This document shows, one piece after another, positions 26,901-39,088 of a stretch of DNA of 64,000 nucleotides (position 1 is the first letter of the stretch; each line of letters opens with the position of its first letter). The notes under the pieces were generated by a model, which had not been told where the DNA came from, searched no databases, and saw only the letters and a list, made by a program, of their open reading frames with translations. This stretch comes from Septoria linicola. Taxonomy: Eukaryota; Ascomycota; Dothideomycetes; Mycosphaerellales; Mycosphaerellaceae. The DNA lies in the NCBI GenBank assembly GCA_024114885.1, contig CP099421.1, positions 868,001-932,000 on the forward strand, read 5' to 3'. A program made the translations under genes and the position numbers.

Positions 26901-27023
26901 CTATATCTTCCTATATAATAAGTCTTTACGCTAAGGCCGCGTTACCTTAGACGTATTACGCGCGACATAGCGCGACTTCTAGTCCCTTATAAGGCGTATA
27001 GTAGCCCTACCTTCGGCTTCTTA

Positions 27024-27465
27024 TATAGTACGTAAACCTATAACTAACCTAGGAGTAGTAGTATATAAGTCTATACGTAGGTCGTAGAGCCGGAGTCGGG
27101 CGATAGCCCTACGTAGTAGTTAGTAGTAGGTATAGTAGGCAGATTAGCGGCGTGCCTATAGCGCGTCGCTACGGAGGTGTACGTCGGAAGCTATAGTAGG
27201 CCGTATAGGCTATAAGCCTATTAGGATCGCGTAGTAGCGGCGCCGGCGGAGGATAGGTAGGAAGTAGAACAAGTAGTTAAATAATGCTATATTATATAAC
27301 CGCTAAGTAGTAACCTAAGTAGTCCTCTCTAATCTTAGTAGTAGTAGTATAAAGGATAATAGTCTCTAACCTCCGCGGTAAGCTCGAAAATCGCCCTTAT
27401 ACGCCTAGGCGGTAGTAGCCGCTATAGGCCCGCCTACTAGGTATAGGGACGCCTACTACGTTATA
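27024..27465 (-). repeat. 5' LTR of Gypsy-B
   Basis: 442-bp direct repeat of 16479-16920. Primer-site region lies at 27001-27023 on the minus strand. Confidence 0.95.
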
Positions 27466-27469
27466 GTAC

Positions 27470-28650
27470 GATAATATATATATACTCAGAAACCGCCGCT
27501 ATATAGAAAACCTTTATAAGGTTAACCGTAGCGAGGATAATAATCTCTTAGAGTACTTAAGGTAGTTTATACTCTACTCTAATACTATACCTACTTCGTA
27601 TATAGACGAGCGTTCTCGTGCTCTTCTATTTGTACGAGGCCTTCTATTTCGTTTTAGTAAGAGGCTCTAGGCCTATCTTAGGTTAGATCTTAATAATAAA
27701 GACTTGGATTATAGTAAGCTCTTAAAGATAGCCTAGCGTTAGATTAATAGTAATAAGGACTTTAAATTAGAAGTATATAACGAAGGCGGTAGAGACGTCT
27801 AGTAGTTATACGAAGTAGTAAAGAAGTCCGCTCTAAGACTAAACTCTAAGTTCAAGGCTAGAGAAACGGTAGTCTATAAAGGCTATAAGCTAGTAACCGT
27901 CGATAACATTACCGCTAGTATATAAGACCTTATAATCGCTACGATTCGTTAGCTCGAAGAAGGAGGCTCGTAGCTACTACGCCCGTCGATAGGATAGTAG
28001 GCGAAGTCTTACGATCACGACTATCTATATATTCTAAGGCCTACTTATAGCTAGGAGATTTCGATTAACTTAGCTACGATAGATAACGGGTTAATAATTA
28101 AGGCCTACGTAGCGATCGCTCTAAAGATTTTAGGTTATTAGATATATAGGCTCGAAGGCTATATAGTTACGAACTACGAGTACCTATAGTAGTTCGAGAC
28201 TAAGGGCCTAATATATAGAGATCTAAAGACCGGTATTATATACTACGGAACGCCTCGCCTAGGTATAGAAAAGATATAGTACTACTAGGATAAGGAACTA
28301 CTAAAGCTGTTCGTATTAATAGGAGTATTAGAGTAGCGCTACGGAAAGATCGATCTTGAAAATATAGATCGTTTATTAACGCTAAGAGCGAGCTAGTAGA
28401 GGATAGCGAACAAGGTAGCTAGTATTAACGGTCTCGTTAATATTAGTTAAGTCGCTTCTATTATATAGGAGGATTAGGACGACCTAATTAGCGCCTATAT
28501 AGCTAGAGATAGCGTAAAGATAAAACAGAACCTAAACCCTTCTCGTCTAGTTAGAGGACAGCTAATAGGAGTATAGAAGCGGATTACGATCTAGGCTATA
28601 GCTATAAGAACCCGCGCTTATCGTTACTCTCGTATTAAAGAGGTTAAAGA
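27470..28650 (+). pseudogene. Gypsy-A gag region, part 2
   Basis: This continues the 5' internal region interrupted by Gypsy-B. Positions 27470-28237 are also present, inverted, at 50086-50852. It is coding-like with many TAG/TAA breaks. Identity as gag rests on its place upstream of pol. Confidence 0.5.
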
Positions 28651-31600
28651 TAAAAACTAGCCAGCTCCTTACCTTATAGATATAAGAGAGTTAGAGGATT
28701 CTTAAACTTAGAGACGTAATAACGATAAGATCGAGGATAAGTAGATATACGACTATCTAAATAGTCTACTAGTTCTAGTCGCTCCTACGTATACTTAAAA
28801 GCGAAAGAAGGCTAAGGAGCCTCTAAAGACCAAGCGTATAGACAACTATCTTCGAGCTACGTACGCTAATAATAACGCTAACGTCTTCTAGATAGATAAA
28901 ATACTCGAATCTAAGGTCTAGTTAAGCTTAGTAGAGATTATTCTCTATAGCGAGTAGGCGTCGTATTCCTTATAGGGTCGTATTCTAAACGATACGGATC
29001 TACGTAAGAAGCTTAATAAGCTCTATATAAAGAAGTATACGAATAGAGATAGTAGAGCTAAGATTAGCGTATATTCCTTACTATCTAAAGCCTTCTACGA
29101 TATAGCGGAGGAGCTAACGAAAGCTGTTTTAGCGACCGATATTAAGGCCTTCTAGGTTACTACTATAGCGATTAATATAGTAAAACCTAGGCCCGCTTCT
29201 AAGCTTTACGAGCGGACTAATAATATCCTTCTATTATTTAATAATGTCTATTAGATTATTCTAAGTATCTACGTGCCTACAAAGTATAGCTCTCGAATAA
29301 TAGCTTATAAGTCTTTAATTAACGAGAGGGCTAAGTTAATAATTATACTAATCGAACATGTTCGAAAGCTTTAAATCGGTATAACTCCTCTTAGTAATAT
29401 TACTATAGGAGGAGTCGGAGGTAAGGTTACTTTTATTAGATACTACCTAGAGGTACTAATCGATACCTTTAGCGTAAGAGTTACGATACTATTTCTAGTC
29501 TTACTAGTAAACGGCCCGATCTTACTTAGCCGACTATAGGCGTAGTAGGTACGCCTAGCTTCTAAGAACTACGATAATAGCTCGTAGGAAGGCTTAATTA
29601 GTACTCTAGATAGCCGTGTTATTATATTTACCGGTTTTAATAGCCGTAGTAATATACGTACTATAGAACAAGTTCTAGGAAAAGCTAGAGTACTAAGGAA
29701 TTAGCTCTAGTCGATAGTACGAGTATAGTAGAGGCTCTAACACGTATATCGCGTTAAGATTTAATAGAAGTCGGTGTCCGAACTCTAACTTTCGGTAATT
29801 ATTAGCTAAAGAATATAGAGTATGCCGTCGAGGACTCTAGATCTTATAATAGTAAGGAGTAGGGAGAGGGATTATAAGCTTTTTAAGCTTCTACTACCCT
29901 TTCCGTATAAGGTTTAGTAGTTAGAGGTAAAAACTCTACTTAGGAGGGTTAGCTAGTAGAACGTTCTATAGTTGCCTTTTTAAATAATAATTACGTTATA
30001 CCTCCTATACTATACTTTAAACTATACTAGTAGTATAGATAGATAAGCGATTAGTACTAGTATTCGTTTACGGTTACTAACAGCCCTAAACTCCTAGAGA
30101 ATCAAGTCTTTAACTACCTTACGTAGTAGTTATCGTATATAAAGATAATCTACTTCGGAGATTATTTTATAGTGGACTTGATTAGATAAAGTACCTCTCT
30201 ATGGTAACAGCTCGAGCTATTAAGATAGGTTAATTATAGCTAGACTTAAACATAGTACGACTATCTCGTAGTAGCGGCTATCGAAGGCAATATCGCTAAA
30301 TTCAGCTAAAATAGTCGACTTAAGAAGCTTCTACTAGCTACTAGCGAAGCCGAACTAGCTTATACTAGCGAGCGAGACTTATACTAGGGTATTAGGTATA
30401 GTTTTAAAGATACTATACTAGTATCTTAATCGAGCTAGAGTTCGAATTATAGAGGCGAATACTTAATAATTACCTATAGGAAGCTTAGAGAGGCGGAGCT
30501 AGCTGTCTAAGAACCTAGACCCTACGACGAGGTTATTTCCGATAAAGTAGACGACGAGCTTAGCGAAGAGACGTACGTTATCTTAGCTACTATTAATATA
30601 GTAGCGGAGAGAGCTCGTAATAAAGAAGCTATAGGGTAGCGGAAGCTAGATAATTATATTAGCGCCTATACTCTTTATAAGCGAGTTACTAACAAGATTA
30701 AACTAGTAAATACCGATATTACTATAACTAACGGCTTAAACCCTAGCGGATTAAAGGACTAGCGACGGACTTATATTAAGAAGGAAGCGGCTATACTACC
30801 TAGTACTAGACCTTACGATAGTAAGTACTTAACTAAGAGGTTCTCGACGATTAAGCCTAGATTACGTCTTACGCCTAAACGGCTTACAAAGTTTAAACCT
30901 AGTATAGAACTACTACTAAAGGAGCTAGATTTATTATACTATATACTAAGGAATCGAGAAGCTGCCTTTACGTAGAACTTTACGTATTTAGGCCGAATTA
31001 ATCCTAATATTACTCTACTATAGAAGATTCGAATAGTTCCTTACGAGCTATAATAGTATCTAGGCTTCAAGCTAAACCTATCGCTACGATACGTCGTAGA
31101 AGATATACTAAGATAACAAATCTAAGCTAGAACTCTTAAGCTATACTATAGTACCTATCGAAACCTATACTTCCTTATTAGTAAGAAGATAGAGGTAGGT
31201 AAGCCTAAGAAGTATTAGTTAATTAACGTAGCTTAGAAGTTTAATCAAGTTACCGTAAGAGATTCGAACTTACTACCCGACGCTAAGGGCTTCTCTAAGG
31301 ACTTTACCGGTTACGCGCTAGCCTCGTTAGTTAATATCTTCTCTAGATATAACTAAATCCTACTCGATAAGTTATATAGAGACCTTATAGGCTTTGATTT
31401 ACCGCTAGGACTATTATAGTAGACTACGTTACTATAAGGAGCTACGAATTCTGTTACCTAGTTCGTTTATATTATTAATTAAGTACTTATAGAGTATGTC
31501 TCGTATAAGGTATAGCCGTTCCTTAATAATATTAGTATTAAAGGGCCTAAGACGAAGTACGATAGTAAAGAGGTTAAACCTAGCCTCCGCCGTTACGTTA

Positions 31601-33800
31601 TTAAATATATTATAGCTATAGACGACGTTCTCTATAATATAGAACGAGCTAATATAACCATAGCTTTTAATAAGCTATAGCTCTATTACGAATAACTAGT
31701 AATCGTTAGTTACTTTACTAGTATCGATAGTCGCTATCTAGACTTCGCGAGAGTAGTAAAGATTAAGAAATAGCCGACGCTAGAGAATTAGAAGGAGGTT
31801 CGAATCTTCCTCGGCGTAGTTACGTACTACTACGTCTAGGTTAAAGGTTTTACGATTATCCTTACTCTGCTATTTAAGCTCTTATAGAAGGATACTAAGT
31901 TTTAATAGACTACCGAACACTAACTAGCTAAAGACGTCGTCTTAAAGGTACTAGTTTCAGCCCTAGCCCTAGTTACTCTTAACTTTAGAGAAGGAGTAGG
32001 ACTTATTGTCGTAGGTATAGATTCGAGTAGTAAAGGTTAAGAATATACGCTTTCCTAATATAATCGAGACGAGCTACTTCTCTACTATCTAGTTCGATAT
32101 AAGTCTAGCCTATTTAACCTAGTAGAGGTTAAGTATAATACTAGAAAGCGCGAATACCTTAGTATACTAAAGGTATTAAAGAAGCTAAAACTATAGCTAT
32201 TTAGAGTATACTTCTAACTAGAGATTAATATAAATACTCTCGTTTACTAGCTTAATAAAGCTGCCTCTAATTTGCTAAATATAGTAATAACGCGCTAGCT
32301 AGTATAGATCTACCTCTTCGACTTTAACGTTATATATATTCCTAGTAAGAAGTATATAGCTCCGGATTTGTTATTAAGGAAGCCTATTACGCCTAAAGAT
32401 ATAAAGGCTATAGAATAGGAAGAAGACGTAGATCTAATAATTAACGAATAATTCTTCGATACCTTTTACGTTAACGCTTTCTCTATATAGGTAATTTAGA
32501 GCGAGCTACCTACGATTAATAAGATCTACTCTTAGGAGTTAATAAATATCGCCTTCGTACTTATACGAATATAAAGATCTAAGAGAGTTTCTAATAACGA
32601 GTATAAGCGGTTAAGGAAGAAGTATTAGCTATTTTGTATTAAGAATAACTAGCTCTAGCGCTAAGAGCGAGTAGCTAGACCCCTATAGCGAGTTATTAAT
32701 AAACCGGAAGCGCGAGCTCGTATTATTAAGGCATACTATTATAAGAACGGTTATCGTAGCGCTAAATAGACGTATAATCTTATCTATAAGCGATAGTAGT
32801 AGGATAGAGTTTAGGCTTAAATCTCGCTCGCTATTCGGTAATATACTATTTATAGTCTTCGGTATAGGAGACAGGTACCTAGAGAACTATAGATCCTACT
32901 CTAAGTTATAGTCGGCTAGAGGTAGTATATCGACAGCTTATATATCTTAAAGAACTGTTCGTTAATAGTTATACGCGAATCTCTATCGCGCTAGCTAGAA
33001 GCACGTATATTCTAGTGTCTAGTAAAGAGTATCTCCTTAGTATAGATAGTAAGGTTTATATAGGAAGAGATCTTTTACTAGTAGGGTACTACTATAGAAG
33101 TTATCCTCGATAACTATAAGACTAACCTTAGTAACGTAGAGAAGCTACTACTATCGTATAGTGTTAAACGTATTAATATTTCGCTGTACTACCCTTAGTC
33201 TAACGCTATCGTTAAAGTCGGCTATAAGACGATATTAGACGCTTACTTAAAGCTCTCTAATAGCGGCCTTTATACGATTCGTAACTATATTCTAGCGGTT
33301 CTATAGGTAGAGAGAACGATAATAGTCTCTACTACTAGCCTAACGCTGTCGGAAGTAATAATTAGGCGTAACGTAGTACTACTAATCGAGCTAGAATACT
33401 ATACTTTCTAGATTATAGACTAGGGTAAGGTTAAGACTAGAGTAGAGCTTCTTACGATTCGAGCTCAAGCCCTAGAAGCTATAGAAACGACTATAGAAGA
33501 AGGACGACTACGTTAATAGCGTCTCTAAGAATAGAACAAGGCGTACTTCGATAAATATCGCTATACGGACCTTACTATACTAAAGGAAGGAGATCTCGTA
33601 TTAGTATACCGCTCTAAATTAAAAACTAGCTTCTCCTATAAGCTTACGTTTAGGTAGAAAGGCCCTTTTAGAGTATCTAAAGTATTATAGAGAGGTATAT
33701 CGTATAAGCTTAAGGAATTAGATAGCTTAAAGCGTAAGTATATCTATAAGAGAATAGACCTTAAGAAATATACCTTTCTATAAGAAAACCTAAAGCTAGT
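28650..33800 (+). pseudogene. Gypsy-A pol (protease, RT, RNase H, integrase), inactivated by RIP
   Basis: RT can be followed on the + strand from about 31,200. A NIFSRYNQILLDKLYRDL block is at about 31,330-31,390, then ATNSVTQFVY at about 31,445-31,475. The catalytic region at 31,517-31,550 reads PFLNNISIKGPKT, with AAT AAT (31525-31530) in place of the expected Asp codons. Integrase core sequence near 33,170-33,250 reads ISLYYP(Q)SNAIVKVGYK, corresponding to the HPQSN...GHK block of fungal Ty3 integrases. The integrase C-terminus (GDLVLVYRSKLKTSFSYKLT) lies at about 33,590-33,660 and the gene fades near 33,800. The protein would copy and insert the element; no open frame survives. Confidence 0.87.
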
Positions 33801-34109
33801 TCCGGATTAGGTTAAACTAGAAGAAGTACTACTATTAATAGAGAAGGTTATAGAACTAGGCCTTCTACCTAGGTACAAGTATCTGTAGATCTTTATTAGT
33901 AAGCTATTAGTAATAACTTAAGAAGAAAAGGAGAGTTATATACGCTAGCTACTAACGGAGCTTAAAGAAGAAGTAGAAGACTTAGTAAGCTAAAGGCTAA
34001 AGCTAGCCTAGTAGAGCTAAAGAAGTAGAAATTCGATAGGCGATACTTAATTAGAGGTATAAGCTAAGATCTAGCTACTAAAGCCTAGCCTCTACTATAA
34101 AAGGGCTAA

Positions 34110-34640
34110 TATTCCTAAGTCTATACTATCCTAAGCGCTTCTTTTGTTCCTAGAGCTACTATCGAGCTCTAATCTAACCTTCCCGAGCGCTTCTCTTAGT
34201 TCTAAAGCTACTATTAAGCTCTAATCGGAGCTTCCTAAGCTTATAATTTACTAGACTAGTATAAATCTAGCTAAATCTTAGCTATCCTAAGTACTTCTTT
34301 TATTCCTAGAGCTACTATCGAGCTCTAATCTAAGCTTCCTAAGCTCCTCTTTTACTAGATTAGTAAGAATCTAGCTAATCCTAGCTATCTCGACGCTGTT
34401 TTCTATAGCTAAGATAAGTATCTATATAGCTAGTTACTCCTCTAAGCTTAACTTTTAAGTATAGATTCTATATCCGCTAGTTAACCTACTATCCTACTCC
34501 TTTTTCTAAGTCCCGAGCCTACTATCGCTATAAAAGTTAGCTATCCTAAGCTACTTTCTACTACTAGGTCTTAAAATCTAAGCTAGATCTATACTCTCGA
34601 AGCTTTTTTCTACTAGCGATTTCTAAGGTTAGTACTATAA
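34110..34640. repeat. Imperfect tandem repeats 3' of Gypsy-A pol
   Basis: A degenerate unit built on cctagagctactatcgagct and ctaatctaagcttcctaagc recurs at about 34,150, 34,215 and 34,305, with weaker copies to about 34,640. It lies in the roughly 1.1-kb spacer (33,800-34,900) that otherwise shows no coding signal. Confidence 0.65.
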
Positions 34641-35149
34641 TCTACCTTCCTAGAGCCCTTTTCTGTTACTAATCGGCGAAGTAAGATAATAGTTATCTAT
34701 CCTAAAGGTCCTTTTACTACTAATTTTCGCCTAACTAAAGGAATCGCTAAAAGTGTTAGTTTCTAGTAGAGAATTCTTGAAATTTAAGGTTTTCAGCCTA
34801 TATAAAGGTAGAGAAGCTTGAATCCTTAGTAATAACGGCTCTAATAGCTCCTTTCTAGCTAATTAATTATAGCGCTAGCGGTCTCTTACGATACGGAAAG
34901 CGCGATCTAGTAAGTCGACCGAGTATACGAAAAATAAGGCTCTTTTAAGTTAGTAGAGGTAACGACGATAGTATCTAAGTCTTAGTCCTTATTAGCGATA
35001 GTAAGGTATATACTATAGTAGTTAGTAGTAGCGTTAGTAGTATACGACGGCTATAGAAGCGTTAAGGTAAAGTAAACTTTTAGTTGTCTTTTTAAACGAT
35101 AACTAAAACCTTACGTAACTAAGCCCTACGTATAGACCCCTAATCCTAA

Positions 35150-38100
35150 TAGTAGTTACGCTACTACGATAAGGTATATAATTAGACTACTTTTACGCTC
35201 TAAACGATCTCTTCTTCCTTATTAACTATTAATTAGTTACTATAGAGCCTTACTTCTATTAAGTTCGATTCTTATCTTTCGTTACTACCTAGTAACGCTA
35301 TATAGCTGTTTATATACGTAAGTAGTAACTAATATAATAGAAAACTCTATAACCGGTTACGCGCCCGACCCTCCTCGCTATTTAAGTTACTTATTACTAG
35401 TCACGCGCTTTATATCGCTCTAAGCTACTAATACGACTAATTAAAGACGTTCTCTTTCTCTATCGCGTATAAAGAACAAGACTTCCCCTTTCTAGCGTTC
35501 TTTAACGCCTAAACGCTTATTAAGACCGGCGCTTTCGCCTTCTACCTCGCCTGTTCGAAGTCCTATATAAGAACTACTTAGATAAGAGTCTCTAAAGAAA
35601 CGATAAAAGATAGCTTCTTTAAGTTCTATATAAGGTATAGCGCTCGCTCGTATTAATCGCGAAGGCTCTATCGTTAGTTTCTAGGCTTTAAGTAGACCTC
35701 TTACTAGTATAACGAACCTTAATAATACTACTAAAGCTATTCTATCGCTAGAAACGCTATAAGAATAGGAGGAGAGTATCGACTTAGTACTTAAGTAAGT
35801 CGAGGAAGTAAACGATAGAATAAAGATCGGTATATTTAACTTCTTTAAACGCCTATTAGCTAAGATTTTACCGAAGCACCTTAACGCGTAGAGCGTAAAG
35901 CGTAATAATATAAAGAAGATACGCTAAGAAGGCTAAGACTTAGTAAAGGAGAGAAACTTGATCTAGTAGTAGCTACGTATAGAGTTTAGGCACGAGTAGA
36001 ACTTCCTCTTCCTTAACTAAGTCTTATACGATAAAGAGATACTTAGGAACCTTCGTTAATAGTTAAATAAGTATAAAGGCGTCTTCGAAGAGAGCGAGCC
36101 TAAAGACTAGGTTTTCTTAGCGTAGTAAAAGTAAGATCGTTTCTATTAGTAGATAGCGAATATATTCTCTCGTAGCTAGTACTTTTAGCTATAGAGGAGT
36201 AAGAAGACTCCTAGCTCGTAAGGCTTAGGCTTTATTAATACGAACTTAGATAGAAGACGCTATTAGAACAAGTTTAAGGTAGAGCTCTCGTAGGTCGATA
36301 TGTTTAGCTACGAGATAAGAGAAACGCGCCTAGAGGTAGGCTATAAGCTTAATTAGTACGGATTTATAGTCAAGCTTACTAAAGGAGAGCGTAAAGGAGA
36401 GACCTTCGAAGAACCGACTTACATATTCCTAGTAGTAGAGAGATAGCCCTCGATATCTTATAGACTATTACCTCCTCCTAGAAACCTAAGACCTAATAAA
36501 CGTCTCTCCTCCTCTACGCCTAAGAGCCTATCCTTATCTAGTCCTACTCGAAACTCTAGTCGAGAAGGAGAAGAAGAAGGTAATTTACTTACGACTCTAG
36601 AGCCTCGCCTTAGAGATTCCGTATCGCCTAGTACTATATAGAGGCTAAAAGCCTAATTAGAGAAGTTAACGCTAAGCTCTACGAAGAAGCCTACGCCTGT
36701 CCTTCGTAAGAGTAGAAGGCTTACTAGAATTCGCGCTAGAGAAACTATTACTAACTCGATCGAAACTTCTCCTATACTAAGCACTTTAGGTAATAGCGAT
36801 CTTACGTAAGACTAAAGGTTACTTATAACGGAGCCGCTACTAGGTCTATAACGCTTATCGCTAATCGTACTAGAAGATAATAGCGGAATTAAGCTAGAAA
36901 GCGACTTAGAGCCTAATCTACGTTACTAGGCTTATATAAAGGATAGTATTACCTTTAAAGTCTATTACTATATAATCGTTAGTAGTACTCTTAAAGAGGT
37001 CGATAATGTCTAGGAGAAGAAGAAGATAGCTAAGAGCTACGCTTCTATTAATATTCTTCTATACCTTAGCTAGCCTCTTTATAAAGAATATATAGCTAAG
37101 ATAGGTAATACTATAGGTTTAAAGCTACTAAAGACAGCTAACGTAACGTATACCCTCTACTAGCGTATTATTTAGATAGGTAGTATAGCTAATCTCTAAG
37201 CCCTTATCGCCTAGAATACTTAGAACTAGATATAGTTTAAGCTAGAAGCGAATACTTTCTTCTCTAAACTAGTAGGACGCTCTTATCGTAGTAAGAAGGG
37301 TACTAATACTTAGGAACTAGAGGACGATATTAACGCTCTAATACGCGAGGTAGGTAGAAGCTATCTCGGACCCTTTTAGTTCGTAGTAACTAAAGTAGAC
37401 TTAAAGGTTACTTCTAATATCCGTTAGAGGGCTTAGGAGCTCTTAGACTACGATAGTAATAAGGGTACCTAGACTAATTATAGCTTCCTCTTTTATTCTC
37501 CTTCTACTAGAGGCCTATTTTAGATCCTAGACTCTTTACTTAAAGCTATACGGTATAAGTTTGTAGTATATTAATAGTATAATACGGCTATTAGTTAGTA
37601 TAGTTAGTCTCGTAGTATATAGTACTCGCTGTCCTAATAGCTTCTTCGCTAGTATCCTCTACTATAGCTATACTAGCTAGTTACTACTCCGTATACGACC
37701 GTTAAGTACGTAGCCTACCTATCTACTATCTTTTATATCTTCGACGATAAGGTAGGTTCTAACTACCCTAACGGCTTCTAGTATATCGCCTTAAACGAGA
37801 ATATACTACTTAAGGAGAAGAGGCTTAATTAGGTTTAATTTACGATCTCTCTAGACGATACTAGCGATAGAGGACGACTTTTACTAACTTCGGACACGAT
37901 TAGTAACGGGCTCTTTAACCCTAAGGAGGCAAAGTAGCTAGCGAGGCGTATTATCGCTAACAAGTAAAGCTATAGTATAGGTTTCGTTAAGACTATACCT
38001 CTAGTAATTACCGACGAAATAAAAGCTAATCTTAAGCTTAGTTAGAAGAATCCTTATACTAATACGAGCTCGCTAGTTATTTCGTACTCCTATATCCCTT

Positions 38101-38700
38101 AGTAGTATACTCGTATAGGCGAAGAGTATTATATAATTCCGATAGTGTTTCTAGCCTACTCTAATAGTCGAACGTTAGATAAGCTACCTAATAGTAACTA
38201 CGTTAGCGTTCCTACGATCTATAGTATATATCTCTACTACGAGCGGATACCCTTTATAGCTTCTAGCACTATATACCCTACGCGAGTAATAAAACTCTTC
38301 GCTACTAAGATACTTCTAACCGGCCTAGGCCTAATTTCTAATACTTTAGTAGGCCGAGTTCTATAAGCGGATTAGGTAGTAAGTATAGAAATAAAGAAGC
38401 TCTTTAGTATAAGTAAGGAGGAGTTCAAGGTCTATATAGCTAAGTAGTAGACTATAGCTAAAGCTTAATTCGATACTACCTACGCTACGGCTATAGATAT
38501 TAAGGAGTAGGTATTTAGCGAAGCTAGCTTCGTAAGCGTAGATAGTAACTTAGAAGTATTAGTATTAAAGAAGAGAGAGGCCGTTCCTAAGGAGATCCCT
38601 AAGGATATAGTAGAAGAGTAGCGTCTAGCGAATAATAATCGGATCTAAGAAGGTGTTTTTAGTAGTTATCGTTAGAAAAGGTAACTATTTAATAGGCCTC
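35150..38700 (+). pseudogene. Gypsy-A extra coding block between pol and 3' LTR, unknown function
   Basis: I do not recognise this protein. Long coherent + strand frames can be read with TAG/TAA breaks only. Near 37,225-37,380 the reading is FKLEANTFFSKLVGRSYRSK, then DDINALIREVGRSYLGPF. The one run that escaped RIP stops is 38,130-38,366, ending TGLGLISNTLVGRVL. The block is about 3 kb, in an element already unusually long for Ty3/gypsy. Its position matches additional ORFs or env-like genes known in some LTR elements, but no such family is identified here. It could also be a captured host gene. Confidence 0.5.
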
Positions 38701-38809
38701 TAATTAAAAGTTTAATAGACTTTAATAGAAAAACTAGCTGGTTTTAAGTAATTCTAAGCAAGATCTATAGGTAGTTAGGTATCTAGTTAGATACTAAGAA
38801 AGGGAGGAT

Positions 38810-39088
38810 TAGTAAGGTAAAGGCTTACCTATATACCGTACTTAGTAGTTTTAGTATAAAAGCAAGATAGTAGCTCGTTTCTAAGATAGGAATGTTTACT
38901 CTACTTAATTAATTTAATGTCCTACGGTCCTAGTATAGGCTCTTAGTCTTAGGACTACTATTTTGAGCTCGTTACTACTAGTTAATTAACGTATTATAAG
39001 ACTATTACTCTCCGAATAGGTCTTGTTCTATAGCGACTACTCTTATACCTGCCTAGGGGGTTAGTATTAAGGTAGTTATTATCTATTA
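38810..39088 (+). repeat. 3' LTR of Gypsy-A
   Basis: 279-bp direct repeat of 14855-15133. It is preceded by the polypurine tract aagaaagggagga (38797-38809) and followed by TSD gtag at 39089-39092. Confidence 0.95.

Larger units (their letters stand above)
16479..27465 (-). mobile_element. Gypsy-B: complete Ty3/gypsy element nested in Gypsy-A, minus strand
   Basis: This 10,987-bp element has 442-bp LTRs (16479-16920 and 27024-27465). The TSD is gtac (16475-16478 and 27466-27469; 5-bp agtac possible). The inverted Gypsy-A fragment carries the empty site at 50853-50856, proving the nesting. On the minus strand the order is 5' LTR, primer site, gag with zinc knuckle, protease/RT/integrase, short tandem repeat, extra coding block, polypurine tract, 3' LTR. 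It is inactivated by RIP. Confidence 0.94.
14855..39088 (+). mobile_element. Gypsy-A: large Ty3/gypsy element, itself split by Gypsy-B
   Basis: 279-bp LTRs (14855-15133, 38810-39088) bound an element that measures 13,243 bp once Gypsy-B and its TSD copy are removed. The 4-bp TSD is gtag (14851-14854 and 39089-39092); 5 bp (agtag) cannot be excluded. The empty site survives in Copia-1 at 4706-4709 (complement). Order on the + strand: LTR, putative gag, Gypsy-B insertion, rest of gag, protease, RT and integrase, repeat-rich spacer, extra coding block, polypurine tract, LTR. All coding parts are broken by RIP stops. Confidence 0.93.

Noticed and set aside
31610..31640. AIDDVL peptide in Gypsy-A as the RT catalytic motif
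   Set aside because: Comparison with Gypsy-B shows the catalytic site is the FLNN(I/F)xxKG block about 90 bp upstream; AIDDVL lies downstream of it.
38145..38366. 73-codon open frame in the RIP block
   Set aside because: It is the longest surviving open piece of the Gypsy-A extra coding block, not a separate gene; the frame continues on both sides apart from RIP stops.
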